A stretch of DNA of 33,144 nucleotides, from NCBI GenBank assembly GCA_029256005.1, contig JAQSYS010000001.1, positions 1 to 33,144 on the forward strand, in the 5' to 3' direction. The notes under the pieces were generated by a model. That model saw only the letters and a program-made list of their open reading frames with translations. It searched no databases and had not been told where the DNA came from. Positions 15,933 through 24,266 of the stretch are shown here, one piece after another; position 1 is the first letter of the stretch, and every line of letters starts with the position of its first letter. Source of the stretch: Sedimentibacter sp. (GTDB lineage Bacteria; Bacillota; Clostridia; Tissierellales; Sedimentibacteraceae). A program made the position numbers and the translations under genes.

Positions 15933-16706
15933 TTATCCCTTTACGAGCTTGTATTCTTCGATAAATAGCTCGTACTCACTTCTTGCAAAACTTGTACACA
16001 TCTTAATATGTCTATTTAAATCTTTCAAATAGGGAGATTGATTGTATGTTTCAAAATTTTGAATTTCTGGTAAAAACCAATCATGAAATATTGATATAAT
16101 ATCAGTTAGGTCATTTGAGATTGAAAGCATAATAAATTCTTTTATTCTATGTTTGTCTGACTCTTTTAAATTATACGTAACTAGTATGTTCGCATAAAGA
16201 AAAAACTGGCCTGATAAAAACTGAAATACTTCCAAACAAGCTTTTTGCCTATGTGGTATGCTAATTAACTTATCTTTTAAAAACACTTCAATCGAAATTG
16301 AAGATTCATCACTCGCTTTCAAATAACTAGTAATAAGCCACTTACAATGATATTCATATTTACCGAACAAGGTTTTGTCGAACTCGTTACTCCTTTTAAA
16401 TTCATGCAGAGTATGCTCTAATTTTCTATTAATTATATCTAATGCTCTGTTGAATTCTAATTCTTTTTTACTTTCGTCAATTTCAATTTTTTGAATATCA
16501 ATTTGTTCTTCTTGCTTTTTATATGTTTTAAAAACAAAATAAATTGTCATCGCATTTATCCCCAATCCAAATATATTGTTTATCGTATCATATAAAGTTT
16601 TATCTGCTTCGTTCGCCTTACTATTGATGAATAATAGATATAGAATTATATAAGACATGATTGCTATGAGTCCGATAATAAGACGTCGTTTGTTTTTATT
16701 TTTCAT
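15933..16706 (-). CDS. two-helix membrane protein, putative AbiC-like
   Basis: The product is 257 aa from the ATG at 16706 (MKNKNKRRLIIGLI). The frame is open to 16808, but a perfect -7 promoter element lies inside that extension, favouring 16706. Two membrane helices (residues 8-26 and about 45-62) are followed by a coiled coil (YKKQEEQIDIQKIEIDESKK), then a helical cytoplasmic domain ending SEYELFIEEYKLVKG. The arrangement recalls putative phage abortive-infection proteins (putAbiC type), but this is a layout match, not a proven homology. It interrupts the tail genes, lacks the late start element and appears to have its own promoter. Defence by a prophage is inference. Confidence 0.7.
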   Translation of the reverse strand: MKNKNKRRLIIGLIAIMSYIILYLLFINSKANEADKTLYDTINNIFGLGINAMTIYFVFKTYKKQEEQIDIQKIEIDESKKELEFNRALDIINRKLEHTLHEFKRSNEFDKTLFGKYEYHCKWLITSYLKASDESSISIEVFLKDKLISIPHRQKACLEVFQFLSGQFFLYANILVTYNLKESDKHRIKEFIMLSISNDLTDIISIFHDWFLPEIQNFETYNQSPYLKDLNRHIKMCTSFARSEYELFIEEYKLVKG

Positions 16707-16738
16707 AAAATATATGGTATTTTTTAGCTTAATATAGT

Positions 16739-16746
16739 CAAAGATA
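16739..16746 (-). promoter_or_regulatory. -7 promoter element of the membrane-protein gene
   Basis: TATCTTTG on the minus strand is a perfect TAnnTTTG, 32 bases before the ATG at 16706. A TTTG 11 bases upstream is too close to be a standard -33 element, so the match is to the -7 part only. Confidence 0.45.
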
Positions 16747-16888
16747 AGCAAGATATACAAACATTTTGAGTATAGTAAAATCTCTGGAACATGTTTCAAT
16801 ATTGCCACTATAACCTATCCCCCCTTTTAATTATAATAGTCTCTAAAATAAAATACTAAAATAATTAGCAATCATAAAAATCCATTTA

Positions 16889-16896
16889 TAATTTTG
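16889..16896 (+). promoter_or_regulatory. -7 promoter element abutting the 16901 gene
   Basis: TAATTTTG is a perfect TAnnTTTG four bases before the ATG. If used, the transcript would be nearly leaderless. No good -33 element is seen, so support is weak. Confidence 0.3.
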
Positions 16897-16900
16897 TTAG

Positions 16901-17392
16901 ATGGAGAATTTGGAATTTGTATATAGAAACAAACAGTATAGTGTATTTATTAAGGTAGTGGATGAGGGTAAAACAACAATTGATTATTACGTATTTGGTA
17001 AGAATAATTCAAAATTCCTATTCAAACAACAATACCACCTTTGGCGGTTGGAAGAAGGTAATTTAAACAAGGAATTAGAGAATATAATCATTGACGCTTT
17101 AATACATAAATACGAATCTAAAATGCTTTGTCTTGCATATTACGGTGAAAAAAGAGAAATAATAACAGTATCAAATCTTAATTATACTGGTCAAAAATAT
17201 GCCTACAGATTCATGTGTAATAATAGCGATTTGGGAAGTTTATATTATTGTGAAATTCAGGGCTGGATAAGTAACTTAACACTTAAATTCTCCGCACAAT
17301 GGTTCACGGCTGCTGACTTGAATATTGTCATTGAAATGATAGAGAACAACCAATTTCCGTGGCTTAAATCCATAAATAAAAAACGCTCATAG
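16901..17392 (+). CDS. hypothetical protein, lone plus-strand gene in the tail module
   Basis: The product is 163 aa, soluble and strand-rich in the first half (LEFVYRNKQYSVFIKVVDEG, TTIDYYVFGKNNSKFLFKQQ). The sequence ends FTAADLNIVIEMIENNQFPW. No family was recognised. It lies opposite the late genes between two minus-strand units and is followed by two strong hairpins, which insulate it. Orientation, insulation and lack of the late start element mark it as an accessory (moron) gene. Confidence 0.7.
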   Translation: MENLEFVYRNKQYSVFIKVVDEGKTTIDYYVFGKNNSKFLFKQQYHLWRLEEGNLNKELENIIIDALIHKYESKMLCLAYYGEKREIITVSNLNYTGQKYAYRFMCNNSDLGSLYYCEIQGWISNLTLKFSAQWFTAADLNIVIEMIENNQFPWLKSINKKRS

Positions 17393-17414
17393 ATGGGGAG
17401 TCTATCGAGCGTTT
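17381..17414. terminator. long hairpin at the end of the 16901 gene
   Basis: AAACGCTC (17381-17388) pairs with GAGCGTTT (17407-17414), and TAGA/TCTA extends the stem inward with small bulges. The TAG stop lies inside. No T-tract follows, so termination is likely but unproven. Confidence 0.55.
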
Positions 17415-17475
17415 ACTACCTATGAAAAACTGTTTGATAACAATATGCCACCCAATAAAGTTTTGAAAATTTTAA

Positions 17476-17515
17476 AACAAAAAAGCCCTAGCACTTGGGG
17501 AGTAACTAGGGCTTT
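17476..17515 (-). terminator. terminator of the enzymatic tail-protein gene
   Basis: AAAGCCCTAG (17482-17491) and CTAGGGCTTT (17506-17515) form a perfect 10-bp stem with a 14-base loop. Minus-strand transcripts then read TTTTGTTTT. It lies about 75 bases past the stop of the 17589-21362 gene. Confidence 0.85.
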
Positions 17516-17588
17516 GCCATATATTAACCTATTTTATGAAACGTTTGGACTATAACAGTGTCAAGTTTTATTTAGTTTGAATTATTTT

Positions 17589-20500
17589 TTATTTCCAAAC
17601 ATTATTTGCGAGGTTATTTGCTAACACAAACCATGCAGTACTTGCAATAGCTTTATTATTAGTGATTTCATAAGTTGAATCACGCAATGTTGCATATCTA
17701 AATGCTCCGTCTGATTCCTTGAACTTATAAAGTCCGTCCAAAAGTTGATTATACTTTTCAACATTACCAATTTTGTAGTAGGCCAAAGCAACGCCAAAGC
17801 TCCCTTCAAACCAAACGGTGTCCTTTGCATTGGGATAACCTAATTCGGCTGAATACGGCTTGTATCCTAACGCACCTGTTTCTTCGTCAACTGTTGAATA
17901 ATACCGCTCGGCTCGCTTCAATAATTTAACCGCATATTCTCTTTGGCCTAGAGCAACCATAGCGATAGCGCCCCATGAATTTATATCGAGTGCATCGGCT
18001 GTGTCGGGTGTTCCATCGGCATTGATACCTTGATACATTCGGTTTTCTGTTGAATTGTATAATCGTGCTATTATTGAATTTCCAATTGCTGTTGCAATGC
18101 TTGTATAACCTGCATTTGCTAATACATTTCCTGCTTGCTTGAAAGCAAAATAAGCATCAATATTATGTTCTGTTGATACCCACGGAATAATATAATTAGG
18201 GTCAAATGTTTCAATCCCTCCGCTTGTCGTATACCTTCCTGAGCCACCTTTAATTAGTCCGCCTTTGGTATTGTCTTGAAGTATTTTTAAATATTCCAAA
18301 GCTTTGATTAAGCATTGTTTTACGTCTTTTTCAATGGTAGAATTAGGGTACATTTCCAAATAATAACCTAAAGAATAAGCAACCCAACATATAGCTCCCG
18401 ACCTTAAATAAGCATCTGCACCAATCGGGTTAATGTGATTTGTGCTAAACGGAAATGCTCCATTCACCAACTGACTTTTCACAATACCCTTTGCCGTCCT
18501 TTTTGCCCCTTCACTGTTTCCAACACCTGTCAATGATATTAAAGACAGTCCTGCATCATAGAGATAGCTCTTCGAAGCAAAAGGCGTAATGTAAGCAGGG
18601 TCGTTTTTTTCAAGTGTGTAACTCCTCGGTAGCCATCCTTGAACAGGGGTTTCTGCTAGAACCTCATTGGTATTTTTATTGATGATTTTGACCTTGTAAA
18701 TTTTATCCTCATCATTTGTATTTACCTCAAAAGAATAACCGCTAGTTACCCCAATTGTGGTTGCTCTTTGGAAGTAATCTATATCGCTAGTAATATATAG
18801 TTTCGCTTCAATATCGCTGTAGGTCTCTCCGTTTACGCCATCATTAATAACTTCTTCTATAAGAGCGTTGGTTGAGGAATTGTAAATCTTGAATATAAGC
18901 GTTGAAATTCCTTTATTTCCACTAAAAGTAAACTCCCCTGTTGTAGCATTAACAGCACATTCACCTACCAAATAATCTTCGTCTGACCGTCGATAAACTT
19001 TAACAACTCTGTCAGTTTTAGTCCCGTTAATTTTACCTGTTATTGGTGCCTTCCAATTATTTTGGAAACTTACAGGTGATAAAAAAGTAATCGCTGCTGA
19101 TTTCTTGTTAAGGGTTAAATTAGTCTTTATTTTACCTGCTAGCTTTTGAAATCCTGATTCGTTGTTAATTTCAGGTCTTGGTGCTTTAGTTCCTTTACAT
19201 GGTCTAACAAATTCGAACTTATTAACCAATGTTTTCTCGGTATAATATACTATTCCGTCGGGCAAAGCATATTGCTTTACAATAACTTTAATCCACTCTG
19301 TACCATTGTCCTCAATTTCAAAAGTAGTATATGTTTTTTCAGACAATACAGGTACCGAACCTGAATCGCCAATGTCATTAATTTGAAATGGTCCAGAACC
19401 TCTATCCACATCTTTATGAAACGGTGAAGCTTCGATACATGGAGTTAAACGGTTTTCGGGAAAGGTCTTCCAGTCTAGTAACGTTGGTTGCATAGTATCA
19501 AATATTGCGTTCCGTCCGTCATCTATGGCCTGTTGATGTGTGTCACCATTAACAATAAACATATTCGTAATATTATTGGAGTTCATCCATTGCCATAATT
19601 CTGTTCGTTCTGCTTTATACGCTGTCCAATGTTCCCCACTCGAACCATAATCCCATGAATAACCATTGAGGTCTTCGCCTGTCCATGAACCAGGATTTAA
19701 CCAACAAATCAAAGCAACGTCATCGTTATTTTTTGCTGATAATAATGTCGATTTAAACCACGCCTTTTGCACGTCACCCAACATTTTTTTATTCGGGTCG
19801 TAATCATCAATAAGGAAATTATCTCTTTGACTTCTTAAATCCGTCATTATAAATAATACCCTTCCAACTATCCAACTTTGACCGAGCGAATCGGTTAAGG
19901 GGTTTGAATTAGCATCGTTCAGAAACGGATAATGTGGGATATTTTCCAAGTAAAAATTGGTTGAAGCAACTTTTGAAGGGGAATTTTTGTCGGAATTGTT
20001 ATCCCCAAAATCATGGTCGTCCCACATATACATAAGTGGTACATTTCGATTTAAATCCCTTACCCTCGCCTGCTTCGCTGTTGTATTATAAGCATTACGG
20101 AACAATTGAGAATCATTCGTGGTTATATCCTCATAATGCCAATCACCTAAATGACTCCAAAATAATGGCTCTTCGTTTCGAATCTCTTCGAATGTTTCGG
20201 CATTTGAGCCTGTATAGTTGCATGAGCCTGCCACGAATTTAAAATTTGTTGGTGTACCTGCTAATGGGAATGTCTTAAATTTCAATACTTCGGGTTGCTC
20301 CACACCGTCCGTTTCCATTTTGACGTAATATTGAGTATTGCTACTAAGTCCTGTTAATGTATGCTTAGTAACTCCATTATTGGTTGAATTGTGTGGCAAT
20401 AATGGAGTGTAATTCGCATCGGCAAAAGAGGAATTTTTAGAGTACTTTAAACGAATATTTCCCAATACAACATTAGGCGGATAACTGATACTATATACAT

Positions 20501-21362
20501 CGCTAAAAGGAACTTGTACCTCATTGAAACCAGCTGTGTTAATACGTACAGCTAGATTAGGCTCACCACTGTACTTTTTAATCCTGATTGCATTATTGTA
20601 AACGGTTCCCCCATCGTTAATAGCCCCTATTACAGTCTGGTCACCTGTCGTGTTATCAAAGGCAAAAACCATAAAAAAAGTAAAAAAGTCCGGGTCTCCG
20701 TTTTGTTTTAATCCTGCAACTTTATAATTATTTGTTCCATCAAAATAAAGTGTATTTTTACCTTTGAATTTGTTAACAGCTATTGTTGCGGGCAATGCAC
20801 CTGCTGTTGGAATACCGTGTTTTAAAACACCGCCAAAACCTACAAAATCATCCCATTTACTACATTTCCCACCACCATTATTTACAATAGTTGTCTCATT
20901 CATTTGGAGCCATTGGATACGGTCAGGCATCGGAATCATAGGAAAAGAACCACTTTCACTTGCTTTAACTACATATCCATCATCTAGGACGGTTCCAGTT
21001 GTTAACCACTTATCAGCAAGCCATCTTTCTTGTGCGATGATGTTACTATTCGTTGCGGAATTTGGAGTTCCAAAATCATTAATGAAGGCTAATTCACATA
21101 TATAGCCTTTGAAATAAGCAACTTCATCGGCATCACTTCCAATCATTAGGTTTTCTATATATGCAAAATTCCCTGTTTTGCCATTGTCTGTTGCTTCTAG
21201 TTTCCCATTGATATAAACCTGCATTCCTAAACTTGAATGATACCTTATTCTAAGAATCTTTAACTCGGTACTGTTAGGTGTTGGTGCTGGGTAATCGTAC
21301 TTACTTGTTATTGTTGCGGAGTTTGGCGTAATCGCTCCGATTAAATTATATTGTATTGCCAT
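17589..21362 (-). CDS. enzymatic tail protein: LamG-like, PhoD-like phosphatase, helical glycosidase-like domain
   Basis: The product is 1257 aa, starting MAIQYNLIGAITP two bases after the previous stop. Residues 1-120 and about 145-285 look like two concanavalin/LamG-type domains; 290-366 is Fn3-like (PPNVVLGNIRLKYS, HTLTGLSSNTQYYVKME). Residues 372 to about 730 match the PhoD-like metallophosphatase fold, with motifs SHLGDWHYED (Asp407), MWDDHDFGD (Asp448, Asp449, His450) and VNGDTHQQA (Asp607, His609). Strand-rich domains follow to about 950. The last 300 residues are helical repeats typical of an alpha/alpha-toroid glycosidase (STEHNIDAYFAFKQAG, WVAYSLGYYLEMYP, KDTVWFEGSFGVALAYY). It is likely the receptor-binding, surface-polymer-degrading tail protein. 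Confidence 0.75.
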   Translation of the reverse strand: MAIQYNLIGAITPNSATITSKYDYPAPTPNSTELKILRIRYHSSLGMQVYINGKLEATDNGKTGNFAYIENLMIGSDADEVAYFKGYICELAFINDFGTPNSATNSNIIAQERWLADKWLTTGTVLDDGYVVKASESGSFPMIPMPDRIQWLQMNETTIVNNGGGKCSKWDDFVGFGGVLKHGIPTAGALPATIAVNKFKGKNTLYFDGTNNYKVAGLKQNGDPDFFTFFMVFAFDNTTGDQTVIGAINDGGTVYNNAIRIKKYSGEPNLAVRINTAGFNEVQVPFSDVYSISYPPNVVLGNIRLKYSKNSSFADANYTPLLPHNSTNNGVTKHTLTGLSSNTQYYVKMETDGVEQPEVLKFKTFPLAGTPTNFKFVAGSCNYTGSNAETFEEIRNEEPLFWSHLGDWHYEDITTNDSQLFRNAYNTTAKQARVRDLNRNVPLMYMWDDHDFGDNNSDKNSPSKVASTNFYLENIPHYPFLNDANSNPLTDSLGQSWIVGRVLFIMTDLRSQRDNFLIDDYDPNKKMLGDVQKAWFKSTLLSAKNNDDVALICWLNPGSWTGEDLNGYSWDYGSSGEHWTAYKAERTELWQWMNSNNITNMFIVNGDTHQQAIDDGRNAIFDTMQPTLLDWKTFPENRLTPCIEASPFHKDVDRGSGPFQINDIGDSGSVPVLSEKTYTTFEIEDNGTEWIKVIVKQYALPDGIVYYTEKTLVNKFEFVRPCKGTKAPRPEINNESGFQKLAGKIKTNLTLNKKSAAITFLSPVSFQNNWKAPITGKINGTKTDRVVKVYRRSDEDYLVGECAVNATTGEFTFSGNKGISTLIFKIYNSSTNALIEEVINDGVNGETYSDIEAKLYITSDIDYFQRATTIGVTSGYSFEVNTNDEDKIYKVKIINKNTNEVLAETPVQGWLPRSYTLEKNDPAYITPFASKSYLYDAGLSLISLTGVGNSEGAKRTAKGIVKSQLVNGAFPFSTNHINPIGADAYLRSGAICWVAYSLGYYLEMYPNSTIEKDVKQCLIKALEYLKILQDNTKGGLIKGGSGRYTTSGGIETFDPNYIIPWVSTEHNIDAYFAFKQAGNVLANAGYTSIATAIGNSIIARLYNSTENRMYQGINADGTPDTADALDINSWGAIAMVALGQREYAVKLLKRAERYYSTVDEETGALGYKPYSAELGYPNAKDTVWFEGSFGVALAYYKIGNVEKYNQLLDGLYKFKESDGAFRYATLRDSTYEITNNKAIASTAWFVLANNLANNVWK

Positions 21363-21364
21363 TT

Positions 21365-22609
21365 TTATATTATCTCTATTCCTTTCTCGTTCTCTACAAG
21401 TGACCAAAAGTTTGATAGAATGTAGTTGATTTGGGGGTTCTCGTCCCTATTCGCTATTAGTATCTGCTTGAACAAGTCAATTGAAAATGCCACACTAAAA
21501 TCTATTGTTAATCGGCTCCGTTTATATCCGTTATTACGTTGCTGTAATACCTTATAGGTTTTCACGTCTATAGCTATTTCCACAAAGTAATCTTCAATCT
21601 CAATATAGACTTTGTTTGCTATTAGTAACTCCTTTATTAAACTTGCATCATGGTCATTAAGGACGTCACTATATGCGTTATAACTGTATTTCGAATCAAC
21701 ATTAATTAACTCCTTATCATTGAATAATACACTATTAATCGCTGTTTGCCCCCTCGATTTATTTAGGTAGGTCTTATTAATTATTAAGGTCTCAACTCTA
21801 TTGTTGAATGTAAATGTGTCCCATCCGCTCACAGGATTTTTATATAAAATTGTGAAGTCATTTTTACTACAATCCTTCTTGATAATATACCCCTTAAAAT
21901 CGCTGAGTTCAATGTTATCGTTATCGACAATCACTACTCTGTATCTGTCTATGTTATCGGTTCCACTAGGAAAAAGAATTGAAGGCGATACGTTAATATT
22001 TATCACATTCCCTACTGTTGGAATATCATAAAAGGTATCTGTGCCAACATTATTTACATACTTCGTTACCTTTACTTTCTTTCCAATTTTAGAGGTGTCG
22101 AATATCTTTAAAAACTCCTTCTGCTCTGCTGATACATAATTAATGTTTGCCTTGTTCGATAAGAATACCGCCTTGTTTAAAGTAGTATTGATGTTGTATT
22201 TATTAGGCTGATATTTTAAATAATCAATCAATCCCATTTCGGAATCAAAGACATATTTAATACCTGTTGGTAAATTGTCACCGACTGCAACTAATCCTGT
22301 TGAGGAATTTATCAAGTACTCTGTAATCGTCAGTTCATAAGCATATAAATTGCTAGTACCTACTACGTCATTGGAGTTATTCAATTTTGACTCTACGGCA
22401 TTGGTTAAAACGCTCGATAAATCAACGGACATTGTAGTTGACAACGGCTTTGGAAACACTTTCTTTTTCGCTATTATTTTACCTGTAATAGGCTCCTTCA
22501 CCTCAACAATACAATAAATCATTTGGGAACTATCGGATGTAAATTCCCATTTATTTGCATTTGCTGAGGGGTTTATATTGTGTGGTTGTCCTGATATTGT
22601 AATTGCCAT
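21365..22609 (-). CDS. distal tail protein paired with the enzymatic tail protein
   Basis: The product is 414 aa, starting MAITISGQPHNINPSANANK, and strand-rich throughout. The first 110 residues look like a tube-like beta-sandwich (WEFTSDSSQMIYCIVEVKEP). The C-terminal third ends in a helical segment (SIDLFKQILIANRDENPQIN). It probably joins the enzymatic tail protein to the tip. No catalytic motif is seen. It heads a two-gene unit: late start element eight bases before its ATG, and two bases to the next gene. Confidence 0.6.
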   Translation of the reverse strand: MAITISGQPHNINPSANANKWEFTSDSSQMIYCIVEVKEPITGKIIAKKKVFPKPLSTTMSVDLSSVLTNAVESKLNNSNDVVGTSNLYAYELTITEYLINSSTGLVAVGDNLPTGIKYVFDSEMGLIDYLKYQPNKYNINTTLNKAVFLSNKANINYVSAEQKEFLKIFDTSKIGKKVKVTKYVNNVGTDTFYDIPTVGNVININVSPSILFPSGTDNIDRYRVVIVDNDNIELSDFKGYIIKKDCSKNDFTILYKNPVSGWDTFTFNNRVETLIINKTYLNKSRGQTAINSVLFNDKELINVDSKYSYNAYSDVLNDHDASLIKELLIANKVYIEIEDYFVEIAIDVKTYKVLQQRNNGYKRSRLTIDFSVAFSIDLFKQILIANRDENPQINYILSNFWSLVENEKGIEII

Positions 22610-22617
22610 TTTTTTCT

Positions 22618-22628
22618 ATAAATATTGG
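22618..22628 (-). promoter_or_regulatory. late start element, copy 7 (distal tail unit)
   Basis: An exact CCAATATTTAT, eight bases before the ATG at 22609, with TTTG seven bases upstream of it. It lies in the 70-bp divergent region with the plus-strand 22679 gene. Confidence 0.75.
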
Positions 22629-22678
22629 TAGCAAACAATCATCACAATTTCTTTTTTATTATATTGTATAAAAAAAAT

Positions 22679-22867
22679 ATGGGAAAACTAATTAAATTGA
22701 ACTTTGCAGATGGTACTCCATTTTTAGTAAATACAGATACCATTAGAATTGTAAAAATTGTTGTAGGAAATGAAAAGTCCAAATCGTCTATAAATCTAGT
22801 AGGGAACGAAAATAGTATTCCAGTCCAACAAACTATGGAAGAAATCGAAGGTTTGGCAAAAAACTAA
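22679..22867 (+). CDS. small FlbD-like protein
   Basis: The product is 62 aa from the ATG at 22679 (MGKLIKLNFADGTPFLVNTD). A frame extension to 22625 is unlikely because it would cover the opposite late start element. The pattern (KL-KLN-DG-PF-VN-D-I, then two strands and VQQTMEEIEGLAKN) resembles FlbD-like small beta proteins widespread in Bacteroidota, function unknown here. It is a lone plus-strand gene closed by its own terminator. Confidence 0.6.
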   Translation: MGKLIKLNFADGTPFLVNTDTIRIVKIVVGNEKSKSSINLVGNENSIPVQQTMEEIEGLAKN

Positions 22868-22869
22868 AA

Positions 22870-22898
22870 AAGCCCTATAAAGGGCTTAATTTTTTTTA
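22870..22898. terminator. bidirectional terminator between 22679 and 23518 genes
   Basis: AAGCCCT (22870-22876) and AGGGCTT (22881-22887) form a 7-bp stem with a four-base loop. Eight T residues follow shortly rightward and six leftward. It serves the plus-strand small gene and the minus-strand 210-aa gene, whose stop codon overlaps it. Confidence 0.85.
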
Positions 22899-23518
22899 TG
22901 TACGTTGTCGCCATATTTATTGAATATGCGGAATTTTATCTGGTCCCCTAGATTTTGTTGGATACGTGTATTTAGTTCTTGCTTTAGCCAATCAACATTC
23001 TTGTCCCAATAGCCTTTGCCTTTGAATCCTTTCTTGTAAATATGACTTCGTATTGCATACGCTAATTGGGTTTTCTTCTCCGTATCGGTCATATCATCGA
23101 ATGCACTGTCTTTAAAGAACTTACTGTTATTGGCAGAAATTAATTGACGGTTCTCTATCCACTCCAAGATGGGTGCAACAGGTGGTTTATACTGACCGTA
23201 ACTGTGTACACTACCATTATTTTGTTCTGTTCCGTTAACCCCACGGGATTGATAGATGATATGCTGGAGTCCTAAAATTTCAACCTCATTCATATTGTTG
23301 ACCTTGATTGAAAGTTCCTCAATGCTACCAGTTACTAAGAAATCATTGATACTATTTATTTCAGTTTTTACTCTTTCGATAAAGGAAGCAACCATCTCCT
23401 CTAACACATTCATGTTAAAACTAAACGCTCCTCTATCTTCACCGACGGTTGCAACTAGGTTATCAATCAGGCTGTTAAATTGTACTTTCTCTGATGCTTG
23501 CTTTAGGTTTTTTGCCAT
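22886..23518 (-). CDS. phage assembly protein, probable tail-completion type
   Basis: The product is 210 aa and helical. The block PILEWIENRQL ... KTQLAYAIRSHIYKKGFKG resembles conserved Bacteroidota phage proteins that occur with tail genes (a W-x-E/K helix followed by an AI-x-x-HIY-K-KG motif), though no named family can be fixed by eye. It starts two bases after the stop of the -1 frame described at 23521-23796, which argues that this frame is translated. It ends in a terminator. Confidence 0.55.
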   Translation of the reverse strand: MAKNLKQASEKVQFNSLIDNLVATVGEDRGAFSFNMNVLEEMVASFIERVKTEINSINDFLVTGSIEELSIKVNNMNEVEILGLQHIIYQSRGVNGTEQNNGSVHSYGQYKPPVAPILEWIENRQLISANNSKFFKDSAFDDMTDTEKKTQLAYAIRSHIYKKGFKGKGYWDKNVDWLKQELNTRIQQNLGDQIKFRIFNKYGDNVHKKN

Positions 23519-23520
23519 GA

Positions 23521-24236
23521 TTATTTCTTTAATATATTTACTTTGTCTTTAAGTAAGGAGCTATATACAAATACATCAACGGCAAACATTTTCATTCCTT
23601 CGAGCATCGTTATAAATAAGTATTCACAAACATTATGTAATAATTCAAAATACCCCCAACGCTTGTAAAACTCCTTTTTCAAATACTGCTGTGATGCTTC
23701 TATTGCACTTTGTGATTCTTCTTCAACTTCTCCGTCAAAGAGATTTCCAAAGCTTTTAAATAGTTGGTCAACTGATTCTCTAGCACAAAAAAAAACCTAT
23801 TAGCGTCTGCCATATTCATTTTGTTCTCTATATCTTCAATAGGAGTTTTCAATAGAATATTAATCATATCAGGCCAATTGCTTATACTGTTCTGCTCCTG
23901 CAGGTTCATATATTTTAAAAGGTCTTCAAAAATGATTTGGTCAAACCCCTTGATTAGGCTTTCATCAATATCTGCTGTTGTATTGCTTTCGTCGTTTTCA
24001 AATTGGTTGAACCTTTCAGCTATCTTGAAGTAATCAAACTCTTTGAACCCCTCAACATCGACAATATTCACATTTGTAAATGTGAAGAAATATATATCTA
24101 AAATGCTTCTATACACCTTTTCGAACTCCTCTACACCCCCTAACTTCTCAATCAAATTCCTGAATGTGATATATTGTTTTAGTGTAATATCTGACCATTT
24201 TAAGGGGAGTTTCTCTATTAATTCTTCTTTAGTCAT
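23521..24236 (-). CDS. tail-assembly chaperone, frameshifted long form (GT-like)
   Basis: This is the -1 frameshift product. The 178-aa frame is read to codon 150 (ADANRFFF), where AGG TTT TTT TTT GTG offers nine T residues (23795-23787). Slipping back one base continues as TGT GCT AGA GAA and stays open for 88 codons (SVDQLFKSFGNLFDGEVEEE, later YKRWGYFELLHNVCEYLFIT), ending in TAA at 23521. The fused product is 238 aa. In the -1 frame, stops lie just before the T run and there is no ATG near it, so the frame can only be entered by slippage. The stop is two bases before the next ATG. The arrangement equals the lambda G/GT system. Confidence 0.7.
23700..24236 (-). CDS. tail-assembly chaperone, short form (G-like)
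   Basis: The product is 178 aa. The start EKLPLKWSDITLKQYITFRN is typical of Bacteroidota phage proteins placed as tail-assembly chaperones. The rest is helical with acidic patches (FNQFENDESNTTADIDESLI). Such proteins bind the tape measure during tail assembly. It is the first gene of its unit: late start element 15 bases before its ATG, 30 bases past the large terminase stop. The overlapping -1 frame is given as the long form. Here the pair is far from the tape-measure gene. Confidence 0.65.
   Translation of the reverse strand: MTKEELIEKLPLKWSDITLKQYITFRNLIEKLGGVEEFEKVYRSILDIYFFTFTNVNIVDVEGFKEFDYFKIAERFNQFENDESNTTADIDESLIKGFDQIIFEDLLKYMNLQEQNSISNWPDMINILLKTPIEDIENKMNMADANRFFFVLENQLTNYLKALEISLTEKLKKNHKVQ
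23787..23795 (-). promoter_or_regulatory. T9 slippery site for -1 frameshift
   Basis: Nine consecutive T residues on the minus strand in the phase TTT TTT TTT, so A- and P-site tRNAs for Phe can re-pair after a one-base slip. In the -1 frame the preceding codons are TAA and TAG. No obvious stimulatory hairpin was identified downstream. Confidence 0.65.
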
Positions 24237-24251
24237 TCCTAATAATTTCCA

Positions 24252-24262
24252 ATAAATATTGG
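24252..24262 (-). promoter_or_regulatory. late start element, copy 8 (chaperone unit)
   Basis: An exact CCAATATTTAT, 15 bases before the chaperone ATG and four bases past the terminase stop, so no terminator separates the two units. It extends to the 14-bp inverted repeat (24249-24262). Confidence 0.75.
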
Positions 24263-24266
24263 TTCT

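Noticed and set aside
23787..23795. Plain homopolymer sequencing error instead of a programmed frameshift
   Set aside because: Not fully excluded, but stops flank the -1 frame right before the run, its stop abuts the next gene, and phage tail chaperones are known to use this mechanism. Kept as a finding with the error named as the refuting result.
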